DNA of 64,000 nt from CAIUGU01 sp040080215. GTDB taxonomy: Bacteria; Pseudomonadota; Gammaproteobacteria; Steroidobacterales; Steroidobacteraceae. A program made the translations under genes and the position numbers. A model generated the notes under the pieces. The model searched no databases. It had not been told where the DNA came from and saw nothing but the letters and a program-made list of their open reading frames with translations. The stretch covers positions 15,543 through 79,542 of the forward strand of contig JBEBIT010000007.1 in NCBI GenBank assembly GCA_040080215.1. Direction: 5' to 3'. Positions 36,902 through 45,466 of this stretch are shown here, one piece after another; the first letter of the stretch is position 1; each line of letters opens with the position of its first letter.

Positions 36902-37216
36902 TTCCCCCTACCCCAACACAAGGTCCGGTACGAAGCCAAGCATACTTGAGTTTGATGCGCAGGCAATAGGGGATATTGGAAGACCTGAAGTTAAGTTGTG
37001 TGGATGCTGCAGAGCAGCATTATTAGCCGCGGCGCAGCAATCGCCCGTCGGGGCTATCAACCCCTACTTGGGCGTCTCGTAGAGCCTGGCCGCTGGGTGT
37101 CTGCGGGATGGAAAGCGCGATCGCTTCATGCAACGTTGGTGGATATCAAGTCGATCGATTGATGGACGTTCCGCCCGCTCCCGCGTGGCCCGTACCCTGA
37201 TCCCCCTCTGTCCTTC
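36902..37216. other. Spacer between the two module copies
   Basis: About 315 bases without a convincing gene. It must hold the promoter of the copy 2 operon (reading left) and the end of copy 1. A small ATGCTGC/GCAGCAT hairpin lies at 37004-37020. I see no transposon remnant to explain the duplication. Confidence 0.5.
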
Positions 37217-38797
37217 TCACCGGGTACTGGATAGCTTCGCGGGCCCATGCTGCCTCAGTGCATTTGCCACGGCGGCATTGGGCAATATTCTGTAATCAGG
37301 CTGCCCCGTCGCAATGTCCATGGCGGTGAAACCGCGCCCATTCTTGAGGTTCGGGTTGGCTCCCTGCCTGAGCAGGAATTCCACCAACTCAGGTGACCCG
37401 CGGTATGCGGCGCCATGCAAAGGCGTATCGCCTCCCTGGTTCGCATCGTTGATCTTGCCGCCCTTGGCGAGCAGCAACTTGACCGCCTCGATCGCGTCGG
37501 CAACCCGGCCTCGACTGACCTCTTCACGCCAGCCCACGCCAGCAGCCGCCATCAACGGAGTCGTCTTGCCGCTGTTCTCGTTGATGATGCGTCCAGCAGA
37601 GCGGGGGTCATCGTTCGTGGCCAGATTGGCGTCAGCGCCAGCACCGAGGAGGAGGTTCATGACCTCAAGGTCGGCCGACATTGCGGCCCGCAGGAATGCC
37701 GTAGCGCCCTCCCTCAGGACAGGATTGTGGGTACCCCCCTGCGCCACCCAGATCGGCAATGACGCAGTGAGTCGCGCATTGACGTCCGCACCCTTGGCAA
37801 GCGCTGCCTTGACCACGTCAACGTAGGTCTTGTTGCCCTTGATCGGCGGTGCCGGACGGGGGTTTGCATCCAATGTGTTCATGTCGGTAGCGACAAACAG
37901 GACCGTCCTGCCGTACCTGTCGGCGATCTTGGGGTCTGCGCCAGCCTCGAGAAGCTCGACAGCTACCTCCGGGTTGCCGTTCAGTGTGGCGAGCACCAGG
38001 GCATTGGATCCATCCGCATCACCGATGTTGAGGTTGGCCCCCGACTTGATGAGGGCGCGGACCGCCGCGAGGTGCCCTCCCCGCGCAGCGAAATGCAGGG
38101 CGGTCATGCGCCCCTTCGGAATAACCGGATACACGAAACCACCGATCCGCCGGTCAGGATTCACAGGGGGAACCACGATTTCGGTCGAGGCATCGTCAAC
38201 CCGCGCGCCCCCGGCAACCAAGGCCAGAATTGCCCCATCGTGCCCGGCACCGGCCGCCAGCATCAGCGCCGTCTCGCCCATCCAGCTCTCGCGCAGATTG
38301 GGATCAGCCTTGCTCGTTGAACCATCGGCTTGGGCTTTGCCGCCGACGAGCAAGGCATTGATCAGTTCCACGTTGCCCGTACGGGCAGCTGCCATCAGTG
38401 CGCTGCCCCCCTCGGGCAGCGCGGCTCGCGGATTGGCTCCTGCATCGAGCAGAAGCTTAGCCGCCCCGGCATCGCCGTTTGCCGCCGCCGTATGCAAGGC
38501 AGTGGCACCATAGCGATTCGCGGCATTCGCATCGGCACCAGCCTCGAGCAACATACTGGTCATTTCAAGGTCGCGCTCACGGACGGCGACCATCAGGGGC
38601 GTCGTGCCGTCCACGTCACCGGCGTTGACATCCGCGCCCTTCTTCAGCAGTGCTCGAAGAGCCGCGACATCATGCGCGTGGACTGCGGTGACGACCGATG
38701 TACCCGGCTGCGCCGCATACGCCTGCCCTGCCACCACGGTGATGGCCATTCCGCATGCAACCAGGATGCCGTTTGCCAGTTTAGAACGCATTCTCAA
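37217..38797 (-). CDS. Exported ankyrin-repeat protein (module copy 1)
   Basis: A 526-aa secreted protein with signal VACGMAITVVAGQAYAAQ and the same ankyrin layout as the two paralogues (DGTTPLMVAVRERDLEMTSMLLEAGADANAANRYGATALHTAAANG; NPDRRIGGFVYPVIPKGRM insertion; tail PAKLSSTR). It is more diverged from the other two than they are from each other, consistent with an older split. It is last in the copy 1 operon. Confidence 0.9.
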   Translation of the reverse strand: MRMRSKLANGILVACGMAITVVAGQAYAAQPGTSVVTAVHAHDVAALRALLKKGADVNAGDVDGTTPLMVAVRERDLEMTSMLLEAGADANAANRYGATALHTAAANGDAGAAKLLLDAGANPRAALPEGGSALMAAARTGNVELINALLVGGKAQADGSTSKADPNLRESWMGETALMLAAGAGHDGAILALVAGGARVDDASTEIVVPPVNPDRRIGGFVYPVIPKGRMTALHFAARGGHLAAVRALIKSGANLNIGDADGSNALVLATLNGNPEVAVELLEAGADPKIADRYGRTVLFVATDMNTLDANPRPAPPIKGNKTYVDVVKAALAKGADVNARLTASLPIWVAQGGTHNPVLREGATAFLRAAMSADLEVMNLLLGAGADANLATNDDPRSAGRIINENSGKTTPLMAAAGVGWREEVSRGRVADAIEAVKLLLAKGGKINDANQGGDTPLHGAAYRGSPELVEFLLRQGANPNLKNGRGFTAMDIATGQPDYRILPNAAVANALRQHGPAKLSSTR

Positions 38798-38868
38798 TGC
38801 CCCTTGATCCTTGATGCCAGCAGGCCCCTGAAGGCGCCTGACGCAGAAAATACTGTTTCCGCGGACAG

Positions 38869-40197
38869 TCAGGTAAGCCCGACTGTGCCGCCTTCGCTGC
38901 GGCCGAAGCTGGTCAGTTCAACGCCCATGTGGCGGGCGATGTCGATGTGCAGGTCGCCGACCGGCCTGTGCTTGTCACCCTTGATGTGCTGATTCCCCTT
39001 GAGGAAGCCGCTGACGATTGCATAGGGCAGCCTCTGCTTGACGTGCTCGTTGCTGTTGCTCATACCTGCGCCATAGACAAGCATCGTGTGGTCAAGGAGC
39101 GATCCATCGCCGTCAGGCGTGGCAGCCAGCTTGTCCACGAACTGCGAGAACAGCATGACGTGGTACTGGTCGATCTTGCCCTTCTGCTCCATGAATTCGG
39201 GATTGTTCTGGTGGTGCGAGATGCCATGGTGCTGGGCCCGTACGCCGATCTGCGGATAGGCAACAGAGCTGAGTTCGCGGGCCATCATGAACGAGGCCAC
39301 GCGTGTGAGGTCCGTCTGGTAGGCGACATGCAGCAGATCCAGCATCAGGCCGACGTGCTCAGGGAATGACTCGGGGATGCCGGAGGGCGATTCAGGCGAG
39401 GCGGCGAGATCACCAGACCGGCTCTCGGCGCGTTGAATCCTGCGTTCGACTTCACGGACATTCTCAAGGTAGTCGGAGAGACGGCTCTTGTCCTGCGGAC
39501 CCACGCGCGCTTCGATGCTGCGCGTTTCACTCAGCACTGAATCGAGGATGCTGCGATTGTCCGACAGTCTTTCGCGCCGCTGCTCCGGCGTGCCGGTACC
39601 ACCGAACATGCGCTCGAACACGACGCGCGGATTGACCTGCATTGGCAGCGGATTGGTAGTCGACGCCCACGAGATCGTATTGAGATACGAGCAACTGAAG
39701 CCTGCATCGCAGGAGCCGACAAGGTTGGTCACGTCCTCGATGGCGAGTTCCATCGACGGAAATACGGTGCTGCCGCCAATCTTCCGGGCGATAGCCTGGT
39801 CGAGCGAGATGCCGGCCGCTACGTCGGTACCCTGTGTCTTCTTCGGATACATGTCGGTCAACCAGGCCGTGGCCGCACCGGTGTGCTGCCCCGAACCGTC
39901 AGCACCGAGCAGGTTGCTGACCACGGTCAGCTTGCTCTTGTATTTGGAGAGTGGTGAAAGCGTGTGGGTGATCTCGAAATCGGTGCCGACCTTGGTGGGA
40001 GTCCAGAGGTCGACCTTGTCCGTCATGACCATGCCGTTCGGCACGTAGACGAAGCCCACTCGCCTCGGTCGGTTCGCCGCCGTCTGCGCAAAAGCGGTCA
40101 GCGACGGCACCATGGCTGTGAGGAAAGGCAGCGCGACGCTGACCCCCGCACCCCTGAGGAAGGTGCGACGATCCAAGGACTTCTTGAAATTGAACAT
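38869..40197 (-). CDS. DUF1552 protein with Tat-like signal (module copy 1)
   Basis: A 442-aa paralogue of the copy 2 protein, with the twin-arginine-type N-terminus DRRTFLRGAGVSVALPFLTAMV, RVGFVYVPNGMVMTDKVDLWTPTKVG, SNLLGADGSGQHTGAATAWLT and a near-identical C-terminus (DLHIDIARHMGVEL). It sits 51 bases after the DUF1592 gene and 71 bases before the ankyrin gene. Export by Tat and cooperation with the neighbouring haem protein are inferred. Confidence 0.88.
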   Translation of the reverse strand: MFNFKKSLDRRTFLRGAGVSVALPFLTAMVPSLTAFAQTAANRPRRVGFVYVPNGMVMTDKVDLWTPTKVGTDFEITHTLSPLSKYKSKLTVVSNLLGADGSGQHTGAATAWLTDMYPKKTQGTDVAAGISLDQAIARKIGGSTVFPSMELAIEDVTNLVGSCDAGFSCSYLNTISWASTTNPLPMQVNPRVVFERMFGGTGTPEQRRERLSDNRSILDSVLSETRSIEARVGPQDKSRLSDYLENVREVERRIQRAESRSGDLAASPESPSGIPESFPEHVGLMLDLLHVAYQTDLTRVASFMMARELSSVAYPQIGVRAQHHGISHHQNNPEFMEQKGKIDQYHVMLFSQFVDKLAATPDGDGSLLDHTMLVYGAGMSNSNEHVKQRLPYAIVSGFLKGNQHIKGDKHRPVGDLHIDIARHMGVELTSFGRSEGGTVGLT

Positions 40198-40247
40198 GAC
40201 GGAACTCCCTGCGTAATCTGCAAATTCAGAAGAGTCGATACTTGAAT

Positions 40248-42680
40248 CTACTGGGTGGCCTTGAGCGATGCCTGGGTCGGTACTGGCTGCCCGCTCTTGC
40301 CAGCCGACAATTTCATCTGGAACGGCTGGGACTTGACGATCTCGAGCACCACTGCGGAGAAGCGGTAGTCCCGCTTTTCAGTGTCCCTGACGATCGACCG
40401 GACAGTGGGCATGTCATAGAACTCCAGCCCGCGCCCGAGCGCGTACGTCAGCAGCTTTTCCGTGAACGCTCCGACAAAATGGCCGGGGTCGGCACTGATG
40501 GCGGCCCGAAGCTCCTGGACGCCATTGATGGCCTTGCCACTTGCAAGGTTTCCGGAAGCGTTGATCAAGTCACCCGATTCATCCCTGGCTCGCTTGGTTC
40601 CAATGCCATCGAATACTTCCAGGGAGAAGCCTATGGGATCCATGACGGCGTGGCACGACGCGCAGCCTGGATCGGCACGGTGCCGCTCTAGTCGTGCCCG
40701 CAGGGACTGGCGGTCGAGGGAATCGGCAGCATTCTCGCTAAGGGCCGGCACGTTGTCTGGCGGGCTGGGTGGCGGGTTAGCCAAGAGCGTCTCAAGGACC
40801 CACGCTCCCCGCTTCACAGGGGATGTACGGTGCGACATCGAGGTGACAGTAAGGATGCTGCCCTGCCCCAACAGCCCCCGGCGCGCCTCATCGGTCAGCT
40901 TGACGCGACGAAAATCGCTGCCGTATACGCCTGGCACGCCATAGTGCCGCGCCAGTCGCTCATTCATGAAGCTGTAGTCTGCCGTCAACAGCTCCACGAC
41001 ATTCCGGTCATCCCGCATGATGCTTTCAAAGAACATCAGAGTCTCCCTGGTGAAGGCCTCCCGCAGGCCTTCATCGAAGTCAGGGAACACGAACGAATCG
41101 GGTTGGGCCGCATCAAGGTTCCGCAGGTGGAGCCACTGGGATGCAAAGTTGGCGGCAAGCGCAGCCGATCTCGGGTCAGCCAGCATGCGCATGACCTGCT
41201 GCTCCAGCACCTTGTCGTTACGCAGCTTGCCCTTGGCGGCCAGATCGATCAGCTCTGCATCGGGTAGCGAACTCCACAGGAAGAACGACAACCGCGATGC
41301 CAGCTCCAGATCGGTCAACTTGTATGCAGTTCCGGGGGCGATCCCTTGGGGATCACGCTCCAGGCGAAAGATGAAATCGGGGCTCGACAGGATACGGCGC
41401 AGACCCATCTGGATGCCGCCTTCGAAGGTCCCCCTGGACTGCCGGCCACGCTGGAAGAACTCCCGAAGCACCTGCATGTTGGCGTCAGTAACCGGACGAC
41501 GGAACGCCGCGCGCGCGATCCTCGACAGGATCTGGTCCGCACAGCGCGCTTCCTCGCGACTGCTTGCGGGACGACAGGTAAAGATTGCCTTGCGGCTTGG
41601 TGTATCGACCGCCGGGGCCTTCGCATCAAACGGTCCTCGAATCACTACGCTCTCGACCGAAGGGATGCCCCCGAGGTAAACCGGGTCGAAGTTGATATTC
41701 TGGAAGGGCAGCAGCTGGTCGACTTCCATTGCGCTGCTCTTCTGCAGGAACGTCACGACAATCCTGTGAGTCCCGGCGGCAAGCGGTATCCGGACACGGG
41801 CCTTGTCCTCGATCGAGACACGCACTGTTTCGGGGTCTTCCATCGACAGCATGTATTCGGAAGAACCGCCCATGGTCACCAGCCGCAGCTGCTTGCCGTC
41901 CACGGAGATCTCGAACTGATGCGGAAACTGCAGGCCGCGGATGGCCTTGACGGTGTTCTCCAGGAATCGCGTATTGATTTCGTAGATGCCATCCAGCGGG
42001 AAGTAGTGATCTATCAGCAAGCCACCGCGGGTTCCAAGCGGCAGGCCATCAATGTGCTCGTTCTGGGAGAAACGCTGGCTGACGCGGTAGAACGCGTCTT
42101 CCTTGGGCAGCGCAGGGTCGCCCACTGCAATCGCACTGATGCGGTCCGCTGCGGACAGATACCCCTCCAGCAAATCGGGCGACAACCCCAGCACATCGGC
42201 GATGTTATCGAAGCCATAGCTGGAATTGTCAGGGGCCATCAGCGCCTTGACGTCCACGTCGAGATTCAGCAGATCACGAACCGCATTCCGGTATTCGGTC
42301 CGGTTTAGTCGATACGGCGCTGGCCGGCCTGGATTGGGGTTGGCGAGCGCATTCTTGTCCAGCTCGGTTTCGAGCCATGCCGCGAATCCCTGATAGGTCG
42401 CAGCATCGGGTCGAGGCTTGCCAACCGGTGGCATCGACGCCCCGCGAACCTTCGTCACAACGCGCTCGAGCACACGCGCGTGCTGTGCGATCTTCGTGAA
42501 GTCCACGTCGTCGAGTGAAAGACCGCCACGATTCTCGATGGGGTCGTGGCAGTCGACGCAATACTGATCGACGAGTGCCTTGTAATTCGAAGCCTGGGTG
42601 GCGGCGGGCTGGGCGTGGGTCGCGCCAGCGCAGAATGCCGCCCCGGCAACCATCGACATCACTTTCCGCACAATCCGCAT
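40248..42680 (-). CDS. DUF1592-family multidomain haem protein (module copy 1)
   Basis: An 810-aa exported protein, the same length as its paralogue. The signal is VMSMVAGAAFCAGATHAQ; haem motifs are CVDCH near the N-terminus and CASCHAVMDPIGF near the C-terminus. Between are the DUF1587, DUF1595, DUF1592 and DUF1588 segments and at the end DUF1585 (FTEKLLTYALGRGLEFYD). The ATG at 42680 has GGAG six bases upstream, preferred over 42707. It is first gene of copy 1 and divergent from the membrane cytochrome gene. Confidence 0.9.
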   Translation of the reverse strand: MRIVRKVMSMVAGAAFCAGATHAQPAATQASNYKALVDQYCVDCHDPIENRGGLSLDDVDFTKIAQHARVLERVVTKVRGASMPPVGKPRPDAATYQGFAAWLETELDKNALANPNPGRPAPYRLNRTEYRNAVRDLLNLDVDVKALMAPDNSSYGFDNIADVLGLSPDLLEGYLSAADRISAIAVGDPALPKEDAFYRVSQRFSQNEHIDGLPLGTRGGLLIDHYFPLDGIYEINTRFLENTVKAIRGLQFPHQFEISVDGKQLRLVTMGGSSEYMLSMEDPETVRVSIEDKARVRIPLAAGTHRIVVTFLQKSSAMEVDQLLPFQNINFDPVYLGGIPSVESVVIRGPFDAKAPAVDTPSRKAIFTCRPASSREEARCADQILSRIARAAFRRPVTDANMQVLREFFQRGRQSRGTFEGGIQMGLRRILSSPDFIFRLERDPQGIAPGTAYKLTDLELASRLSFFLWSSLPDAELIDLAAKGKLRNDKVLEQQVMRMLADPRSAALAANFASQWLHLRNLDAAQPDSFVFPDFDEGLREAFTRETLMFFESIMRDDRNVVELLTADYSFMNERLARHYGVPGVYGSDFRRVKLTDEARRGLLGQGSILTVTSMSHRTSPVKRGAWVLETLLANPPPSPPDNVPALSENAADSLDRQSLRARLERHRADPGCASCHAVMDPIGFSLEVFDGIGTKRARDESGDLINASGNLASGKAINGVQELRAAISADPGHFVGAFTEKLLTYALGRGLEFYDMPTVRSIVRDTEKRDYRFSAVVLEIVKSQPFQMKLSAGKSGQPVPTQASLKATQ

Positions 42681-42707
42681 TACTCGCTCCATCCGCAATC
42701 CGCACAC

Positions 42708-43060
42708 TGCCAGCTTTTAGGGCAGCCGCACCCAATCGGCACATGGTAACCAAGTTCCTAAGTAGTGACACTTACAAATAGGCTAGGGTCGATGCGGGAG
42801 AATTGCCTCTAGACCGAGAAATACGCATGACTCGATGCGCATGGACTGTTGCAACGCGGCTTGCTGCATTGCGGCTTTGTCCATGTAGAATCCCGGCGCG
42901 GCAGTACTCGGAACCGCGGCCCGCGTAGGAACGCCTTCCGTACTTCCACGCCATGACTTGCCAATGCAGCCGTGGCAAGCTGCGCCGCCTTGGCGTCCCG
43001 TCCGCCTGTCTCGGGCGCCCAAGGTTCCTCTCGACAGGCACCCAACGGAATCGAGCATTC
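42708..43060. promoter_or_regulatory. Divergent promoter region between the haem module and the cytochrome genes
   Basis: About 350 bases with no convincing gene. A TAGAAT hexamer at 42886-42891 preceded by TTGCTG (42861-42866, spacer 19) is a possible rightward promoter. The leftward promoter for the DUF1592 gene must also lie here. Shared control of both directions is plausible but unproven. Confidence 0.5.
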
Positions 43061-43909
43061 ATGGATTTCATCTACTTCCTCGGCCGCCTCCATGTGCTGG
43101 CCCTGCATCTGCCGATCGGCATCATCTATGTCGTCATCCTCATGGAGTTCCTGGCCCGTATTCCGCGCTTTGCGGCGTTGCGCTCGACGGCCACGTTCCT
43201 GTGGGGCGCGGCCGCCATCACGGCGATCATCACCGTGGCGATGGGCCTCATGCATGCGAGCGAAGGCGGCTTTACCGGTGAATCACTGCAGCGCCACCGC
43301 TTCCTTGGCATCTTGATCGCGATCACGTCCACGGCCTTGTGGGCCTTCCGCGCCAAGGGTTTCAATGCGTACCAGAAGCTGCAGCCGATCACGGGCGTCT
43401 TGATGCTGCTGCTCGTGGCGATCACGGGACATTACGGCGGCAACATGACACACGGCTCGACGTACCTCGTCGAGTACGCCCCCGCATTCCTCAAGAAGCT
43501 GGCCGGCGAAGAAGTCCGTGAGAAGGCCACCAGCGCGACGGATGCCGACGTTTTTGCGGACGTCGTGCAGCCCATGCTGGAACAGCGTTGCGGCAGCTGC
43601 CACTGGGTCGACACCCGCAAGGGTGGCCTGTCGTTCTCGACTTACGAGCGATTGATGGAAGGCGGCGAGATGTTCCCGGCCGTCGTCCCGAAGGACCTCA
43701 TGCAGAGCGAGCTGTACGCGCGCGTCAACCTGCCCCCGACTTCCGACGATTACATGCCCAAGGAAGGCAAGACGCCGCTCTCGGCCGACCAGATCGCCAT
43801 CATCAAGTGGTGGATCGAGGCCGGTGCCCCGGGTATGGGTGCGGTCGGCACACTGAACCCGCCGGCGGAAGTCGCGGCGCTGATCTCGAAGGAACTCGGG
43901 ATCAAGTAG
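43061..43909 (+). CDS. Membrane protein with c-type cytochrome domain
   Basis: A 282-aa protein. The N-terminal half has about four membrane helices (FIYFLGRLHVLALHLPIGIIYVVILMEFLARI, AAAITAIITVAMGLMHASEGG, LQPITGVLMLLLVAITGHYGGNMTHG) with several His that could bind haem. The C-terminal half is a planctomycete-type cytochrome domain with CGSCH and the pattern KGGLSFSTYERLMEGG...MPKEGKTPLSADQIAIIKWWIEAGAP. It probably passes electrons between membrane and periplasm. I start at the ATG at 43061, where the first helix begins. Confidence 0.88.
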   Translation: MDFIYFLGRLHVLALHLPIGIIYVVILMEFLARIPRFAALRSTATFLWGAAAITAIITVAMGLMHASEGGFTGESLQRHRFLGILIAITSTALWAFRAKGFNAYQKLQPITGVLMLLLVAITGHYGGNMTHGSTYLVEYAPAFLKKLAGEEVREKATSATDADVFADVVQPMLEQRCGSCHWVDTRKGGLSFSTYERLMEGGEMFPAVVPKDLMQSELYARVNLPPTSDDYMPKEGKTPLSADQIAIIKWWIEAGAPGMGAVGTLNPPAEVAALISKELGIK

Positions 43910-44118
43910 CTTGAGGGCCAGCAGGGGGGAACTTCCGGCAGGCATTCGGCTCTGTCCGTGAATGTCCCTCGACGCAGCCTGAGGCCGGGGATGGTCGTTC
44001 CTGGGGATGCTCACCCCAGGCCCAGCCCGAGGCGGCAGATGTATTGCGCCAACTGGTCGGGCACAATACGCAGGTGGCTGGGAGTTTTTAACCCGAGATA
44101 CAGCGAGGAAAGCAAACA

Positions 44119-44589
44119 ATGAATAAAACGACAAAGATCAGTCTGGCAGTTGCAGGTTGCGTGCTCACGGCGATGGCCTTCGGCCAGAACCGCCCGAACC
44201 CGGACCAGCAGGCCGCCGGCTACCGCCAGGCCCTGATGACCGTCCTGGCGGGCAACCTGGGCCCTGTGGCCGGCATGGCACGTGACCGCGTTCCCTACGA
44301 CGCCGCCGTGGCGCAGAAGAACGTCGAACGCGTCATCGCGCTCAGCACGATGATCGCAGACGGCTGGGCTCGCGACACGAGCGCCGCAACGCTCGAGAAG
44401 AACGAGTCTTCGCCGAACATCTGGAAGGAAAAGGCGAACTTCGACAAGCTCGCTGGCGACGTGAACACGAAGGCCGTTGCAGCGCTTGCCGCCGTCAAGG
44501 CCGGTGACGCAGCCAAGGCCAAGGCCGCCCTCGGCGACCTGGGTTCGTCCTGCGGTGCGTGCCACGACAAGTATCGCGTAGAGAAGTAA
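44119..44589 (+). CDS. Class II cytochrome c (cytochrome c' / c-556 type)
   Basis: A 156-aa periplasmic four-helix cytochrome. The signal is SLAVAGCVLTAMAFGQ; the haem site CGACH lies close to the C-terminus (CGACHDKYRVEK), diagnostic of class II. It is a likely small electron carrier for neighbouring redox enzymes. A strong terminator follows at once, so it can be highly expressed as a monocistron. Confidence 0.93.
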   Translation: MNKTTKISLAVAGCVLTAMAFGQNRPNPDQQAAGYRQALMTVLAGNLGPVAGMARDRVPYDAAVAQKNVERVIALSTMIADGWARDTSAATLEKNESSPNIWKEKANFDKLAGDVNTKAVAALAAVKAGDAAKAKAALGDLGSSCGACHDKYRVEK

Positions 44590-44607
44590 TCGCACTGCGA
44601 TTCGATG

Positions 44608-44637
44608 AAGGGCGTGCCAGTGCGGCACGCCCTTTTT
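44608..44637 (+). terminator. Intrinsic terminator after the class II cytochrome gene
   Basis: Perfect 11-bp stem (AAGGGCGTGCC/GGCACGCCCTT) with a five-base loop and five T. Confidence 0.9.
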
Positions 44638-44695
44638 GTCTTCGAACACCCCAACACGATTTCCGGATAACACGACCTCACGGGAGATCCGTTCA

Positions 44696-45268
44696 ATGCG
44701 TTCACTCAAGATGGCCACCTGGGCCCTCGCCACCGCCTTCGTGGTGGCCGGTTGCAACAACGCCCCAGACGAGCAGGCACTGCAGGCCGCTCGCGACGCT
44801 GCTGTCGCCGACTACAAGGCGCAGGAAGAGGCCCGACTTGCCGAGAACAAGAAGATCGCCAGCGCGTTCTTCGCCCCCGGCGTGACGGCGGACGATCGCT
44901 ATGCGCTGCTGCACGACGAGTACATCCAGCACAACCCCGTCTTCAAGAAGGCCGCCGACGAAGCCGGCGTCAGCTACAAGCAGGGCTTCAAGGACATGAT
45001 GACGCGCAACATGGCGAACCCGCCGCCCGCGCCGGATCCCAAGGTCCCGCCCCCTCCGCAAGGCAATCCCCTGTACCAGGTGCTGGCCGAGGGCGACCTC
45101 GTGTTCATCATGCGCCAGCAGTTCCGTCAGGATCCGACCAAGGAGCCGGGCAACTACTACGAAGCGTTCGCGTGGGACACGTTCCGCATCAAGGACGGCA
45201 AGCTGTATGAGCATTGGGACGGTGCGGTGATCAACCCGCCGGCCCCTGCTGCCGGAGCACGGCGCTAA
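44696..45268 (+). CDS. SnoaL/NTF2-like lipoprotein
   Basis: A 190-aa lipoprotein with lipobox VVAGC and a mature body patterned like SnoaL-type polyketide cyclase folds (ENKKIASAFFAPGVTADDRYALLHDEYIQHNPVF, LVFIMRQQFRQDP, EAFAWDTFRIKDGKLYEHWD). Such domains bind small ligands or act as isomerases; the role here is unknown. A proline run (NPPPAPDPKVPPPPQG) interrupts the fold. The ATG at 44696 has GGGAG upstream. A terminator lies on each side, giving a single-gene unit. Confidence 0.85.
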   Translation: MRSLKMATWALATAFVVAGCNNAPDEQALQAARDAAVADYKAQEEARLAENKKIASAFFAPGVTADDRYALLHDEYIQHNPVFKKAADEAGVSYKQGFKDMMTRNMANPPPAPDPKVPPPPQGNPLYQVLAEGDLVFIMRQQFRQDPTKEPGNYYEAFAWDTFRIKDGKLYEHWDGAVINPPAPAAGARR

Positions 45269-45297
45269 GCCTCGCTCCGCGGCTCCGGCCTGAACGG

Positions 45298-45333
45298 AAA
45301 GGGCGTTGCAGTGCAGACTGCAGCGCCCTTTTT
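45298..45333 (+). terminator. Intrinsic terminator after the SnoaL-like gene
   Basis: Near-perfect stem AAAGGGCG...TGCAGT with ACTGCA...CGCCCTTT followed by T-rich sequence. Confidence 0.8.
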
Positions 45334-45466
45334 ATTTTCCGCACACGACCTGACACTCCGTAGTGCCCACGCTTTTGCTTCCGTGGGCATCTGGGGCATC
45401 ATGGGAAATCCGGACGGCAACAGCCGGCCGCAGAATCAGCACAATCGCTCCAGGGGAAATTCAACC

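Noticed and set aside
36902..37216. Transposon remnant between the two modules
   Set aside because: No transposase-like frame or terminal repeats seen; duplication by recombination is simpler.
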